From NCBI GenBank assembly GCA_001298555.1, contig LJCW01000361.1:17097-81096 (forward strand): a stretch of DNA of 64,000 nucleotides, in the 5' to 3' direction. The DNA comes from Actinobacteria bacterium OV450 (GTDB taxonomy: Bacteria > Actinomycetota > Actinomycetes > Streptomycetales > Streptomycetaceae). Every line of letters starts with the position of its first letter. The first letter of the stretch is position 1. Under the pieces are notes generated by a model. That model was not told where the DNA came from, made no database searches, and saw only the letters and a program-made list of their open reading frames with translations. Below, one piece after another: positions 55,067 to 64,000 of the stretch. Both the position numbers and the translations under genes were made by a program.

Positions 55067-56851
55067 TTGAGGCGCAGGGTACCGCTCGCCGAGCACGAGA
55101 CCGCCCGCACCGCGGGCGCCCGTGGCCTGCTGCGGGCGGGCGTCGACGAGGCGAGCGGAGAGCCGCAGGCGGTCTCCGTACTGACGGAGCGCGTCGGCTG
55201 GGCCGTTGCCCTCGCGACCGGCATGGCGACGAAGCTGCTGGCCGCCCACTGGAATTCCGCCGATGTGGCCGTGCTCGCGTCGGGCAAGGACGGCGAAGGC
55301 CGGAAGCTGCCGCCGAACGCCTGGATGGCGATGCGGCGTCTGGGCTGGACCGGCGAACCGCCTGAGGGTGTGCGCGTCAACGACCGGATCCTTCGCATGG
55401 CCCAGGAACAGGCCGGGCGGACCCTGCGATCCGCTCGGTGGAGGGCAGAGCTGGTTGCCGGCGTCCTGCGGTCGTGGCCCGCGGACCCGGCCAGGCGGAC
55501 GGCGGACGAGTGGGTGCAGGTGCGAGCCGCCGTGCCTGCCGGACGGCACCTGTCCTCGAGTGTGATCAAAGGCCACACCCGGCAGCTAGCCGCCTTCCTC
55601 AAGGCCAACGGCCGTCTTCCCGCGGATGTGTTCGAGTTGGAGGGTGTGCCGCGGGCCGCACGGATGCTGTTGTCGGCGTGTGACGGGCAACAGGCCTGCA
55701 TCGAACGGGCCGGCGGACCGGACCGTGCGCTGCTGCGTCTGCGGCTCCCCACCCGGCCCGACCCGCGGTCCTGCCAGGACTGGACATGGGTGGCCTGCCC
55801 CATCGTCCTGCCGCCCACCATCCCCTCGCGTGCGCTGCTGCACCTGCCGACCTTGCGGCTGGACCGAGGACGTGTCCGCATCGACCTCGCCTACACCCAT
55901 GCCGTGCCCAGAGCGGCCCGCACGGGGCATACGGTCGCGCTGGGGGTGGCCGACGAGATCCGCCGAGTCGGCGCTCGTCGATCGAACCTCAACGCGGCAC
56001 TGGCCTGGGCCGCCGCCCGATGGGCGGTCGACCAGGCCGTCACCGCCGGGGCCGGCGTCATCTACCTCGAAGACCTGCGGTCCATGGAAGCGCGCGGCAT
56101 GGGCCGCACCCACAACACGCGCGTGGCTCAGACGGCGCGCGGTCAGATCTCCGATCGCATGTGGCACCTCGCCGCGGAGGCGGGTATCGCCGTGGTCACC
56201 GTGCCCGCGAGGAACACCTCCAGGCACTGCCCGCAGTGCCTCGTTCCGCTGCTGCACCGCAAGGCGCCGGACGCGCCCACCGTGCCCGGCTGGAAGTGGG
56301 CCCTGTGCCCCGGCTGCGGCTGGCAAGGAGACCGGGACCAGGGGGCCTGGCAGCGCATCGCAGCCAGGGGCCTGGCCCATCAGGCGAGGACGGCGACCGA
56401 TCGCGTCACGGGCGTCATGGCCGTCCACACCGTCGTGGACGAGCTCGAAGCGCGGGCCGTCAGCACACCCGCCGCCACGCGCAAGACCTGCCGGGCAGAC
56501 CGTTCCAAGATCGGCCCCACCCGGCTCAGGCCGACACGTCCGGTGCCCAGGCGACGCCGGACACCCTCCCCGGCCGGGCGTTCGCGCCCGGCAGGCCAGC
56601 GTCCGGAGGGACACGCTCACACGGATCGGTTCCGGCTGCCCCGGGCAGCCGGCCGGAACCAGGGCGTGACGACGATCAGCCCACCTCCCCCCGGGCCTCG
56701 CCGGGGGGAACGCGCAGCCGACCGCCATCGGCCGCGAGGAGCAGCGCTGGGCGCGGGATTCCACCTCCACGCCCACGCCACCCCTCCGCGCCGGGAACAC
56801 GTCCGGGCACCGGACACCCCGGTCCGGCGCGGGATCATCCTGCCGATCTGA
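55067..56851 (+). CDS. TnpB-like RNA-guided nuclease homologue, probably missing RuvC-I
   Basis: A 594-residue TnpB (IS200/IS605 OrfB) homologue. The catalytic half is recognisable: HTVALGVADEI at about 288, YLEDLRSMEARGMG with RuvC-II Glu335, a zinc ribbon CPQC/CPGC at 388-417, and RuvC-III Asp424 in GDRDQGAWQRIAARG. The usual RuvC-I block (GVD plus W/L/G) is not present at 294-297; the sequence goes from LGV straight to a segment that normally comes tens of residues later. Loss of the RuvC-I Asp would abolish cleavage. The last 150 residues are Arg/Pro-rich and reach almost to rsmA. TTG start with GGAGGG upstream. No TnpA is visible. It interrupts the conserved rpf-rsmA order. Confidence 0.75.
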   Translation: MRRRVPLAEHETARTAGARGLLRAGVDEASGEPQAVSVLTERVGWAVALATGMATKLLAAHWNSADVAVLASGKDGEGRKLPPNAWMAMRRLGWTGEPPEGVRVNDRILRMAQEQAGRTLRSARWRAELVAGVLRSWPADPARRTADEWVQVRAAVPAGRHLSSSVIKGHTRQLAAFLKANGRLPADVFELEGVPRAARMLLSACDGQQACIERAGGPDRALLRLRLPTRPDPRSCQDWTWVACPIVLPPTIPSRALLHLPTLRLDRGRVRIDLAYTHAVPRAARTGHTVALGVADEIRRVGARRSNLNAALAWAAARWAVDQAVTAGAGVIYLEDLRSMEARGMGRTHNTRVAQTARGQISDRMWHLAAEAGIAVVTVPARNTSRHCPQCLVPLLHRKAPDAPTVPGWKWALCPGCGWQGDRDQGAWQRIAARGLAHQARTATDRVTGVMAVHTVVDELEARAVSTPAATRKTCRADRSKIGPTRLRPTRPVPRRRRTPSPAGRSRPAGQRPEGHAHTDRFRLPRAAGRNQGVTTISPPPPGPRRGERAADRHRPRGAALGAGFHLHAHATPPRREHVRAPDTPVRRGIILPI

Positions 56852-56863
56852 GACGCTTTACCG

Positions 56864-57775
56864 GTGAGCACCGCAGAGCAGCAGCCCGAGAGCACCGCCA
56901 GCACGACCTCCGACGCCCTCCTCGGCCCGGCCGACATCCGGGAGCTGGCCGCCGTACTCGGCGTACGGCCGACGAAGCAGAAGGGCCAGAACTTCGTCAT
57001 CGACGCCAACACGGTGCGCCGCATCGTGCGCACCGCCGAGGTACGCCCCGACGACGTCGTCGTCGAGGTGGGGCCCGGGCTGGGCTCGCTGACGCTCGCG
57101 CTGCTGGAGGCCGCCGACCGGGTCACCGCCGTCGAGATCGACGACATCCTGGCCGCGGCGCTGCCCGCCACCATCGAGGCGCGGATGCCGGCCCGCAAGG
57201 ACCGCTTCGCGCTGGTCCACTCCGACGCGATGCTGGTCGAGGAGCTGCCGGGGCCGCCGCCGACCGCGCTCGTCGCCAACCTCCCGTACAACGTGGCCGT
57301 GCCGGTGCTGCTGACCATGCTGGACCGGTTCCCGACGATCGAGCGCACGCTGGTCATGGTGCAGGCCGAGGTCGCCGACCGGCTGGCCGCCGAGCCCGGC
57401 AACAAGGTGTACGGAGTGCCCTCGGTCAAGGCGAACTGGTACGCGCACGTCAAGCGCGCCGGATCCATCGGCCGCAAGGTCTTCTGGCCGGCCCCGAACG
57501 TGGACTCGGGCCTGGTCTCGCTGGTGCGGCGGGCCGAGCCGATCAAGACGACCGCCTCGAAGGAGGAGGTCTTCGCCGTCGTCGACGCGGCCTTCGCCCA
57601 GCGCCGCAAGACGCTGCGCGCCGCCCTGGCCGGCTGGGCCGGCTCGGCGGCCGGCGCCGAGGCGGCGCTGGTGGCCGCCGGGGTGTCCCCGCAGGCGCGC
57701 GGCGAGTCGCTGACGGTGGAGCAGTTCGCGGCGATCGCCGAGCACAAGCCCGCGGCGCAGAGGCCGGCCCTGTGA
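56864..57775 (+). CDS. rsmA: 16S rRNA (adenine(1518)-N6/adenine(1519)-N6)-dimethyltransferase
   Basis: A 303-residue Rossmann methyltransferase (KsgA) that dimethylates two adenines near the 3' end of 16S rRNA. Motifs: GQNFVIDANTVRRIVR (substrate/SAM), VVVEVGPGLGSLTLALLE (SAM loop), VEIDDILAAALP, LVHSDAMLVEEL, and the catalytic LVANLPYNVAVPVLLTML (NxPY). The GTG start is only 12 nt after the TnpB stop, without a strong ribosome site, which suggests that the transposon-like gene landed close to it. The stop overlaps the ispE start (GTGA). Confidence 0.95.
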   Translation: MSTAEQQPESTASTTSDALLGPADIRELAAVLGVRPTKQKGQNFVIDANTVRRIVRTAEVRPDDVVVEVGPGLGSLTLALLEAADRVTAVEIDDILAAALPATIEARMPARKDRFALVHSDAMLVEELPGPPPTALVANLPYNVAVPVLLTMLDRFPTIERTLVMVQAEVADRLAAEPGNKVYGVPSVKANWYAHVKRAGSIGRKVFWPAPNVDSGLVSLVRRAEPIKTTASKEEVFAVVDAAFAQRRKTLRAALAGWAGSAAGAEAALVAAGVSPQARGESLTVEQFAAIAEHKPAAQRPAL

Positions 57776-58689
57776 GCGCCGCCGACGGCCCCCGCTCCGT
57801 GACCGTACGGGTGCCCGCGAAGGTCAACGTCCAGCTCGCGGTGGGCGCAGCCCGGCCCGACGGCTTCCACGACCTCGCCAACGTCTTCCTCGCGGTCTCG
57901 CTGTACGACGAGGTGACGGTCACACCGGCCGAAGCCCTCACCGTCACCTGCACCGGCCCCGACGCCGACCAGGTCCCGCTCGACCGCACCAACCTGGCGG
58001 CCCGCGCGGCGGAGCTCCTCGCCGCCCGCCACGGCCTGTCCGACGCCGTCCACGTCCACATCGCCAAGAGCATCCCCGTGGCCGGCGGGATGGCCGGCGG
58101 CAGCGCCGACGGGGCCGGCGCCCTGCTCGCCTGCGACGCCCTGTGGGGCCTGGACACCCCGCAGGACGAACTCCTGTCGCTGTGCGCGGAGCTCGGCAGC
58201 GACGTGCCGTTCAGCCTGCTCGGCGGGGCGGCACTGGGCACCGGGCGCGGGGAACTCCTGACCCCCGTGGAGGCGGGCGCCTTCCACTGGGTGTTCGCCG
58301 TCGCCGACGGCGGGCTGTCGACCCCGGCGGTGTTCCGCGAGTTCGACCGCCTCGCCGAGGGCCGGACGGTCCCCGCCCCCGAGGCCTCCCCCGCCCTCCT
58401 CGCCGCCCTCGCCTCCGGCGAAGCCGACGCGCTCGCCGCGACCCTGGCCAACGACCTCCAGCCGGCGGCCCTGTCCCTGCGCCCGGGGCTGGCCGCGACG
58501 CTGGACGCCGGCACCTCCGCCGGAGCGCTGGCCGCGCTGGTCTCCGGGTCCGGCCCCACGACGGCGTTCCTGGTCCGAGACCCGGAGTCCGCGCTGAAGG
58601 TCGCCGCGGCCCTCGAAGCCTCCGGGACCTGCCGCACCACCCGCACCGCCGCCGGCCCGGCCCCGGGGGCCACGGTCCTGCCGTCCTGA
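57772..58689 (+). CDS. ispE: 4-diphosphocytidyl-2-C-methyl-D-erythritol kinase
   Basis: A 305-residue GHMP kinase in the MEP pathway of isoprenoid synthesis. The N-terminal KVNVQLAVGAARPDGFHDLAN, the ATP-binding glycine loop PVAGGMAGGSADGAGALLAC (about residue 104), and ELGSDVPFSLLGGAALGTGRGE are typical. The C-terminal GHMP motif LVSGSGPTTAFLV is present. The usual GLGGSSADA loop reads GMAGGSADG here, a common actinobacterial variant. The GTG start is coupled to the rsmA stop. A tandem repeat tract follows its stop. Confidence 0.94.
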   Translation: MSAADGPRSVTVRVPAKVNVQLAVGAARPDGFHDLANVFLAVSLYDEVTVTPAEALTVTCTGPDADQVPLDRTNLAARAAELLAARHGLSDAVHVHIAKSIPVAGGMAGGSADGAGALLACDALWGLDTPQDELLSLCAELGSDVPFSLLGGAALGTGRGELLTPVEAGAFHWVFAVADGGLSTPAVFREFDRLAEGRTVPAPEASPALLAALASGEADALAATLANDLQPAALSLRPGLAATLDAGTSAGALAALVSGSGPTTAFLVRDPESALKVAAALEASGTCRTTRTAAGPAPGATVLPS

Positions 58690-58700
58690 CGGTCACGGAG

Positions 58701-58812
58701 CCGGGCACCACCCGGCATCCGGGCACCCGGGCACCCGGGCACCCCGGCACCCGGGCACGCGGGCAGCCGGGTACTCGGGCACCCGGGGACCCCGGCACCC
58801 GGGTACCCAGGG
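58701..58812. repeat. Degenerate CCGGGCAC tandem repeat
   Basis: About a dozen copies of an 8-9 nt unit (CCGGGCAC, with variants CCCGGCAC, CGGGTAC and CGGGCAG) fill the space between the ispE stop and the start of the acyltransferase gene region. It is a small GC-rich minisatellite with hairpin potential. It may stop transcription, as no other terminator is seen after ispE. Confidence 0.8.
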
Positions 58813-58868
58813 CGAAGTGAGTATCCGCGCTCTGTTCCCGCCCGGGCCCCGGGCGGGAACGTGCACCC

Positions 58869-60200
58869 ATGGGATACGCCGCACACACCGCCGGGGACCT
58901 CGCCGAGGCCACCCCCGGGAGCCGGGACCGGTACGTCGACCTGCTGCGGGTCGCCTCGCTCGGGACCGTGCTCCTCGGGCACTGGCTGATGGCCGCCGTC
59001 AGCAGCGACGGCATAGGCAACCTGCTCGCCCTCGTCCCCGCACTCCAAGTGCTCACCTGGGGCCTGCAGATCATGCCGGTGTTCTTCTTCGTCGGCGGGT
59101 TCTCGCACGCACTGTCGTACCGGTCCCTGGCCCGGCGCGCCGGCGGGCGGCCCGTCTACGCCGCCTTCCTGCGGGCCCGGCTCCAGCGGCTGCTGCGGCC
59201 CACCCTCGCCTTCGTCCTGCTGTGGACCGCCGGGGCGCTCGCCGTACAGCTCGCCGGCGCCGGGGAGGGCAAGCTGACCGGGGCCGCCCTGCGGCTGGTC
59301 ACCCAGCCGCTGTGGTTCATCGGGATCTACCTCGCCATGGTCGCCTTCACCCCGGCCCTGCTCAGGCTCCACCAGCGGTGGGGCTGGGGGGCCTTCGCCC
59401 TGCTGGCCGGGTCCGCCGCCGCCGTCGACGTACTGCGCTTCGCGCTCACCGTCCCGTACGTCGAGTTCCTGAACTTCGCCCTCGTCTGGCTCGCCGTCCA
59501 CCAGCTCGGCTTCCTGCGCGCCGACGGCCGGATCACCCGGCCCGGGGCGCTCGCCGCCGCCGGGCTGGCCGGCGCCGTGCTGCTCGTCGCGTACGGGCCC
59601 TACCCGCTGTCCATGGTCGGGATGCCGGGCGAGAAGGTGTCCAACATGGCCCCGCCCACCCTCGCCCTGCTGGCGCACGGGATGTGGCTCGTCGGAGCAG
59701 TGGAGCTGCTCAAGGCGCCCGCCGCCGCCCTGCTCGCCCGGCCCCGCGTCTGGCGCTGCGTCGTCGCCGCCAACGGGATCGCGATGACCGCCTTCCTCTG
59801 GCACCTGACCGCCATGCTCGCCGTGTACGCCGCCCAGCTCGGCCTCGGCCTGAGCCTGCCCGAGCCCGCGACCGCCGCGTGGTGGGCCCAGGTCCCGCTC
59901 CGGCTGCTCGCCGCCGCCGGGCTGACCGGTGTGCTCGTCGCGCTGTTCCGCCGCTTCGAGGCCCCCGCGCGCGGAGCCGTCGCGCCCGGCAGCGGGCCCC
60001 TCGCCGCCCTCGGCACCACCCTGTGCCTGCTCGGCGTCCTCGGCCTGTCCATGACCGGACTCGGCGGCCTGCTCGAAGGCCACAGCGCCGTCCTGATCGC
60101 CCTCCCGGTCACCGCGCCCGCCGCCATCGGCATGGCTCTGGGCGGCTGGCTCCTGGTGGAGCGCTCGACGTCCGCTCGGAGGGTTAGGCTGAGGGGCTGA
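58869..60200 (+). CDS. Acyltransferase-3 family membrane protein
   Basis: A 443-residue polytopic membrane protein with about ten membrane helices and the acyltransferase-3 pattern. It starts with RDRYVDLLRVASLGTVLLGHWLMAAV (the RxxxxDxLR...H motif with the conserved His), and continues with QIMPVFFFVGGFSHALSYRSLARR, LWFIGIYLAMVAFTPALLRLH, and the later ANGIAMTAFLWHLTAMLAVYAAQLGLG. These enzymes O-acylate polysaccharides, lipids or natural products. The substrate is unknown. The ATG at 58869 is used. It lies between ispE and the ABC-F gene on the same strand. Confidence 0.88.
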   Translation: MGYAAHTAGDLAEATPGSRDRYVDLLRVASLGTVLLGHWLMAAVSSDGIGNLLALVPALQVLTWGLQIMPVFFFVGGFSHALSYRSLARRAGGRPVYAAFLRARLQRLLRPTLAFVLLWTAGALAVQLAGAGEGKLTGAALRLVTQPLWFIGIYLAMVAFTPALLRLHQRWGWGAFALLAGSAAAVDVLRFALTVPYVEFLNFALVWLAVHQLGFLRADGRITRPGALAAAGLAGAVLLVAYGPYPLSMVGMPGEKVSNMAPPTLALLAHGMWLVGAVELLKAPAAALLARPRVWRCVVAANGIAMTAFLWHLTAMLAVYAAQLGLGLSLPEPATAAWWAQVPLRLLAAAGLTGVLVALFRRFEAPARGAVAPGSGPLAALGTTLCLLGVLGLSMTGLGGLLEGHSAVLIALPVTAPAAIGMALGGWLLVERSTSARRVRLRG

Positions 60201-60227
60201 TCCACACCCTTCCCTGGAGCGCGTCTG

Positions 60228-62024
<1,797 letters not shown>

Positions 62025-62073
62025 GTCTTCGGTCTCCGCGAGCGTCAACCGGCGGGATAACGGCGTTGTCACA

Positions 62074-62110
62074 GGCCGGTCCTCCCTTGGGAACAGGGGA
62101 CGGACCGGCC
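62074..62110 (+). terminator. Hairpin after the ABC-F gene
   Basis: GGCCGGTCC (62074-62082) pairs with GGACCGGCC (62102-62110), with a partly paired interior. It lies 50 nt after the ABC-F stop and before the start of the next gene, and it is followed by the short T-containing stretch CGTTGTAAG. Confidence 0.75.
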
Positions 62111-62180
62111 CGTTGTAAGAAAGCCGTCAGTGGTAGAAAGGTCATCCCCCTACACCACCCGACGCCGAAGGTATGCGCTG

Positions 62181-63842
62181 ATGACCGAGCCGCCACAGCC
62201 GCCGAACCAGCCGCCTGCACCTTCCGGTTACGGTCACCTCCCCGGCCCCCCGCAGCCCGGGTACGGGTACCCGCAGCAGGGCGAGAACCCGTACGCGCAG
62301 CAGCCCCCGACGCAGCCCATGCACCCGGTGCAGCCCGCGCCGTACGCGCCGCAGCAGGGCCACCTCCCGCCGCCGCCCTCCGCAATGCCCACCGTCGGCA
62401 TGTACCCGGGTCCCGGCGCGCCGCAGCCGCCCGCGAAGAGGAAGACGGCCGTCGTCGTCGCCGCCGCGGTCGCCGGCGCGCTCGTCCTCGGGGCCGGCGG
62501 CTGGTTCGCCTTCTTCGCCGGCGGCGGCGACGACGTGAAGAAGCCCATCGCGCAGAGCTCCGCACCCGCCGACGGCAAGCCCTCCGCCGAACCGGACAAG
62601 GGCGACGGCAGCGGCAACGGCTCCGAGGGGACGGAGGACCTCAACGCCGGCCGCAAGCAGGGCGAGGACAAGACCCTCTGGCTCAAGACCGCCAAGATCG
62701 ACGGCCCCGGCATGGGCGTGGACTCCGCCGGCCAGTGGATCGTCGGGGACACCGTCGTCAAGAGCGTCTGGAAGAACCTCACCGCGTACGGGATCACCGA
62801 CGGCAAGGAGAAGTGGACGCTCGCGTTCCCCACTCCCATCTGCTCCGTGACCCGCCAGGCCACCGCGGAGGGCAAGACCGTCGTCATGTTCAAGGACGGC
62901 GACGGCGACTCCGCCACCTGCAACCAGATGAAGCAGGTCGACCTCAAGGCGGGCAAGGAGGGCTGGACGAAGGAGGTCCCCAAGGAGGGCCTCTTCGACA
63001 TCATGACCAGCCCCACCCTGGGCATCACCGGCGACACCGTCGCCGTCAGCCGCAGCGGCACCGCCAGCGCCTTCAAGGTCAGCACCGGCGACAAGCTCTT
63101 CGGCAGCGCCACCGCCGAAGGCTGCAAGCCCGACGCGTACGTCGCGGACAAGGGCAGGATGATCGCCCTCGCCACCTGTTACGACGAGGACCTGTCGAGC
63201 GAGGTCTCCGACGCCGACCCGGTCACCGGCAAGAAGACCTGGACCTTCAAACTGCCCGCCAAGTACAAGGTCGGCGCCGTCTACTCGCTGGACCCGCTCG
63301 TCCTCGACATGGGCAACGAGGAGAAGAAGGAACGTGCCATCGTGGTCCTCGGACCCGACGGGAGGCAGCGCGCCACCGTCAGCGGCGAGGGCACCTTCGC
63401 CACCGAGTGCACCAACGGCCTCTTCCGCTCCGTCGAGGTCTGCAACCGCACCGCCGTCGACGGCAACACCCTCTACATGCCGACCGTCCCCGGATCCGGC
63501 AAGGCCAACGAGATCGTCGCCTTCGACCTCGACTCCGGCAAGGCCAAGTGGCGCACCCCCGCCGGGGACGGCCGCACCATCACCCCGCTGGGTGCCGCGA
63601 ACGGGCAGCTGATCGCCTACCGCAAGGCCACCACCGAACAGGGCGGCGAGGTCGTCTCCGTCCCGGCCGCCGGCGGTACGCCCACCGTGCTCCTGCGCAA
63701 CCCGTCGGGAACCTCCGCTCCGATCGAGAGCTCCTTCTACGACCCGACCGTCGACTACGCGGGCGGCCGGCTCTTCGTCTCCCAGTCCCGCCTTCGCGCC
63801 CAGGGCACGGCCGAGAAGCTCCTGATGGTCTTCGGCAAGTGA
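62181..63842 (+). CDS. Membrane-anchored PQQ-like beta-propeller protein
   Basis: A 553-residue protein with a Pro/Gln/Tyr-rich cytoplasmic N-terminus (YGYPQQGENPYAQQPPTQPM), one membrane segment at about residues 88-110 (TAVVVAAAVAGALVLGAGGWFAFFAGG) and an extracytoplasmic beta-propeller. Propeller strands resemble PQQ-type repeats: LWLKTAKIDGPGMGVD, WLIVGDTV-like and KEKWTLAFPTPICS, DAYVADKGRMIALATC, ANEIVAFDLDSGKAKWRTP. Several Cys occur in the outer domain and may form disulfides. No enzyme activity can be read. ATG at 62181. The next gene follows 42 nt later and begins with a related Pro-rich N-terminus, so the two are probably paralogues. Confidence 0.82.
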   Translation: MTEPPQPPNQPPAPSGYGHLPGPPQPGYGYPQQGENPYAQQPPTQPMHPVQPAPYAPQQGHLPPPPSAMPTVGMYPGPGAPQPPAKRKTAVVVAAAVAGALVLGAGGWFAFFAGGGDDVKKPIAQSSAPADGKPSAEPDKGDGSGNGSEGTEDLNAGRKQGEDKTLWLKTAKIDGPGMGVDSAGQWIVGDTVVKSVWKNLTAYGITDGKEKWTLAFPTPICSVTRQATAEGKTVVMFKDGDGDSATCNQMKQVDLKAGKEGWTKEVPKEGLFDIMTSPTLGITGDTVAVSRSGTASAFKVSTGDKLFGSATAEGCKPDAYVADKGRMIALATCYDEDLSSEVSDADPVTGKKTWTFKLPAKYKVGAVYSLDPLVLDMGNEEKKERAIVVLGPDGRQRATVSGEGTFATECTNGLFRSVEVCNRTAVDGNTLYMPTVPGSGKANEIVAFDLDSGKAKWRTPAGDGRTITPLGAANGQLIAYRKATTEQGGEVVSVPAAGGTPTVLLRNPSGTSAPIESSFYDPTVDYAGGRLFVSQSRLRAQGTAEKLLMVFGK

Positions 63843-63884
63843 ACGAGTCCACCGAGTCGCCCACCGAGAGGGCAGTACACCCCG

Positions 63885-64000
63885 ATGAGTAACCCGAGTA
63901 CCCCGCCGCCCCCGCACCAGCCGCCCGCCGGCGGCTTCGGCGCGCCGCAGGACCCGCCGCCCTGCTGCTTCGGCGCGCCGCGCTCACCACCCCGTTCCTG
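63885..64000 (+). CDS. Start of a Pro-rich protein, truncated by the window edge
   Basis: Only the first 38 codons are present. The N-terminus is Pro-rich (MSNPSTPPPPHQPPAGGFGA), like the paralogous gene directly upstream. The stretch after it reads PCCFGAPRSPPRS, where related Streptomyces proteins often repeat PGGFGAP. The odd Cys pair and Arg-containing repeat break may reflect divergence or a small frame error. The ATG is 42 nt after the preceding stop, with no strong ribosome site. Confidence 0.55.
   Translation, partial: MSNPSTPPPPHQPPAGGFGAPQDPPPCCFGAPRSPPRS

Noticed and set aside
58701..58812. CRISPR array
   Set aside because: The units are 8-9 nt, contiguous and degenerate, without unique spacers; no cas genes are present.

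Overview
The window is high-GC actinobacterial chromosome, almost certainly Streptomyces. Pointers are the roughly 72% G+C sequence with strong third-position GC bias, frequent GTG starts and GTGA/ATGA overlaps, an SsgA-like sporulation protein (SALP), a SepX/GlpR divisome protein, a resuscitation-promoting factor, a Nur-type nickel operator and a protein O-mannosyltransferase. Most of the window is conserved housekeeping sequence. Several accessory blocks are set into it, and neither end of the window is a gene boundary.

Region 1 (1-9.7 kb) holds a partial DUF4352-like protein, a small hypothetical gene, a cytochrome P450 with an LtrA-like membrane protein, the MscL channel, a SAF-domain protein, a divergent ArsR regulator/quinone oxidoreductase pair with inverted repeats between them, a GC-rich repeat tract, a short divergent PyrF-like protein, a carboxymuconolactone-decarboxylase family protein, MTA phosphorylase and an FmdB zinc ribbon. 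Region 2 (9.8-22.4 kb) holds an MFS exporter, a K+/H+ antiporter, a penicillin acylase homologue, 5-formyl-THF cyclo-ligase, and the cluster galU-glp(moeA)-moaC-moaB-GNAT-sepX, ending in tRNA-Ala(CGC). Glp and SepX/GlpR are known divisome partners, so this cluster mixes molybdopterin-type folds with cell division.

Region 3 (22.5-28.9 kb) lies beside the tRNA. It is a translationally coupled four-gene operon on the minus strand: SseB-like protein, helical ESX-like protein, a 1549-residue T7SS-type RHS polymorphic toxin, and a likely immunity gene overlapping the toxin stop. The 120-residue toxin tip resembles nothing I can name and is one of the best candidates for new biology here. Region 4 (29-42.7 kb) holds a CoA-transferase, a GNAT, ExoIII, a MerR regulator divergent from a three-gene operon (Baeyer-Villiger-type monooxygenase, alpha/beta hydrolase, SDR), a tricorn-like S41 protease, and a TetR/MMPL pair with two inverted-repeat operators.

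Region 5 (42.7-54.97 kb) is an ssgE-like SALP, an ECF metal transporter (CbiM-PDGLE, CbiQ, CbiO) preceded by a sequence fitting the Nur nickel box, a beta-lactamase-fold hydrolase, a class B PBP, Pmt, RsmI, a zinc-ribbon protein, TatD and an Rpf/RpfB-like muralytic factor. Region 6 (55-64 kb) starts with a lone TnpB-like gene that keeps RuvC-II, the zinc ribbon and RuvC-III but appears to have lost the RuvC-I Asp segment. It is wedged between rpf and rsmA. After it come rsmA-ispE, a CCGGGCAC tandem repeat, an acyltransferase-3 membrane protein, an ABC-F ATPase, a beta-propeller membrane protein, and the truncated start of another gene.
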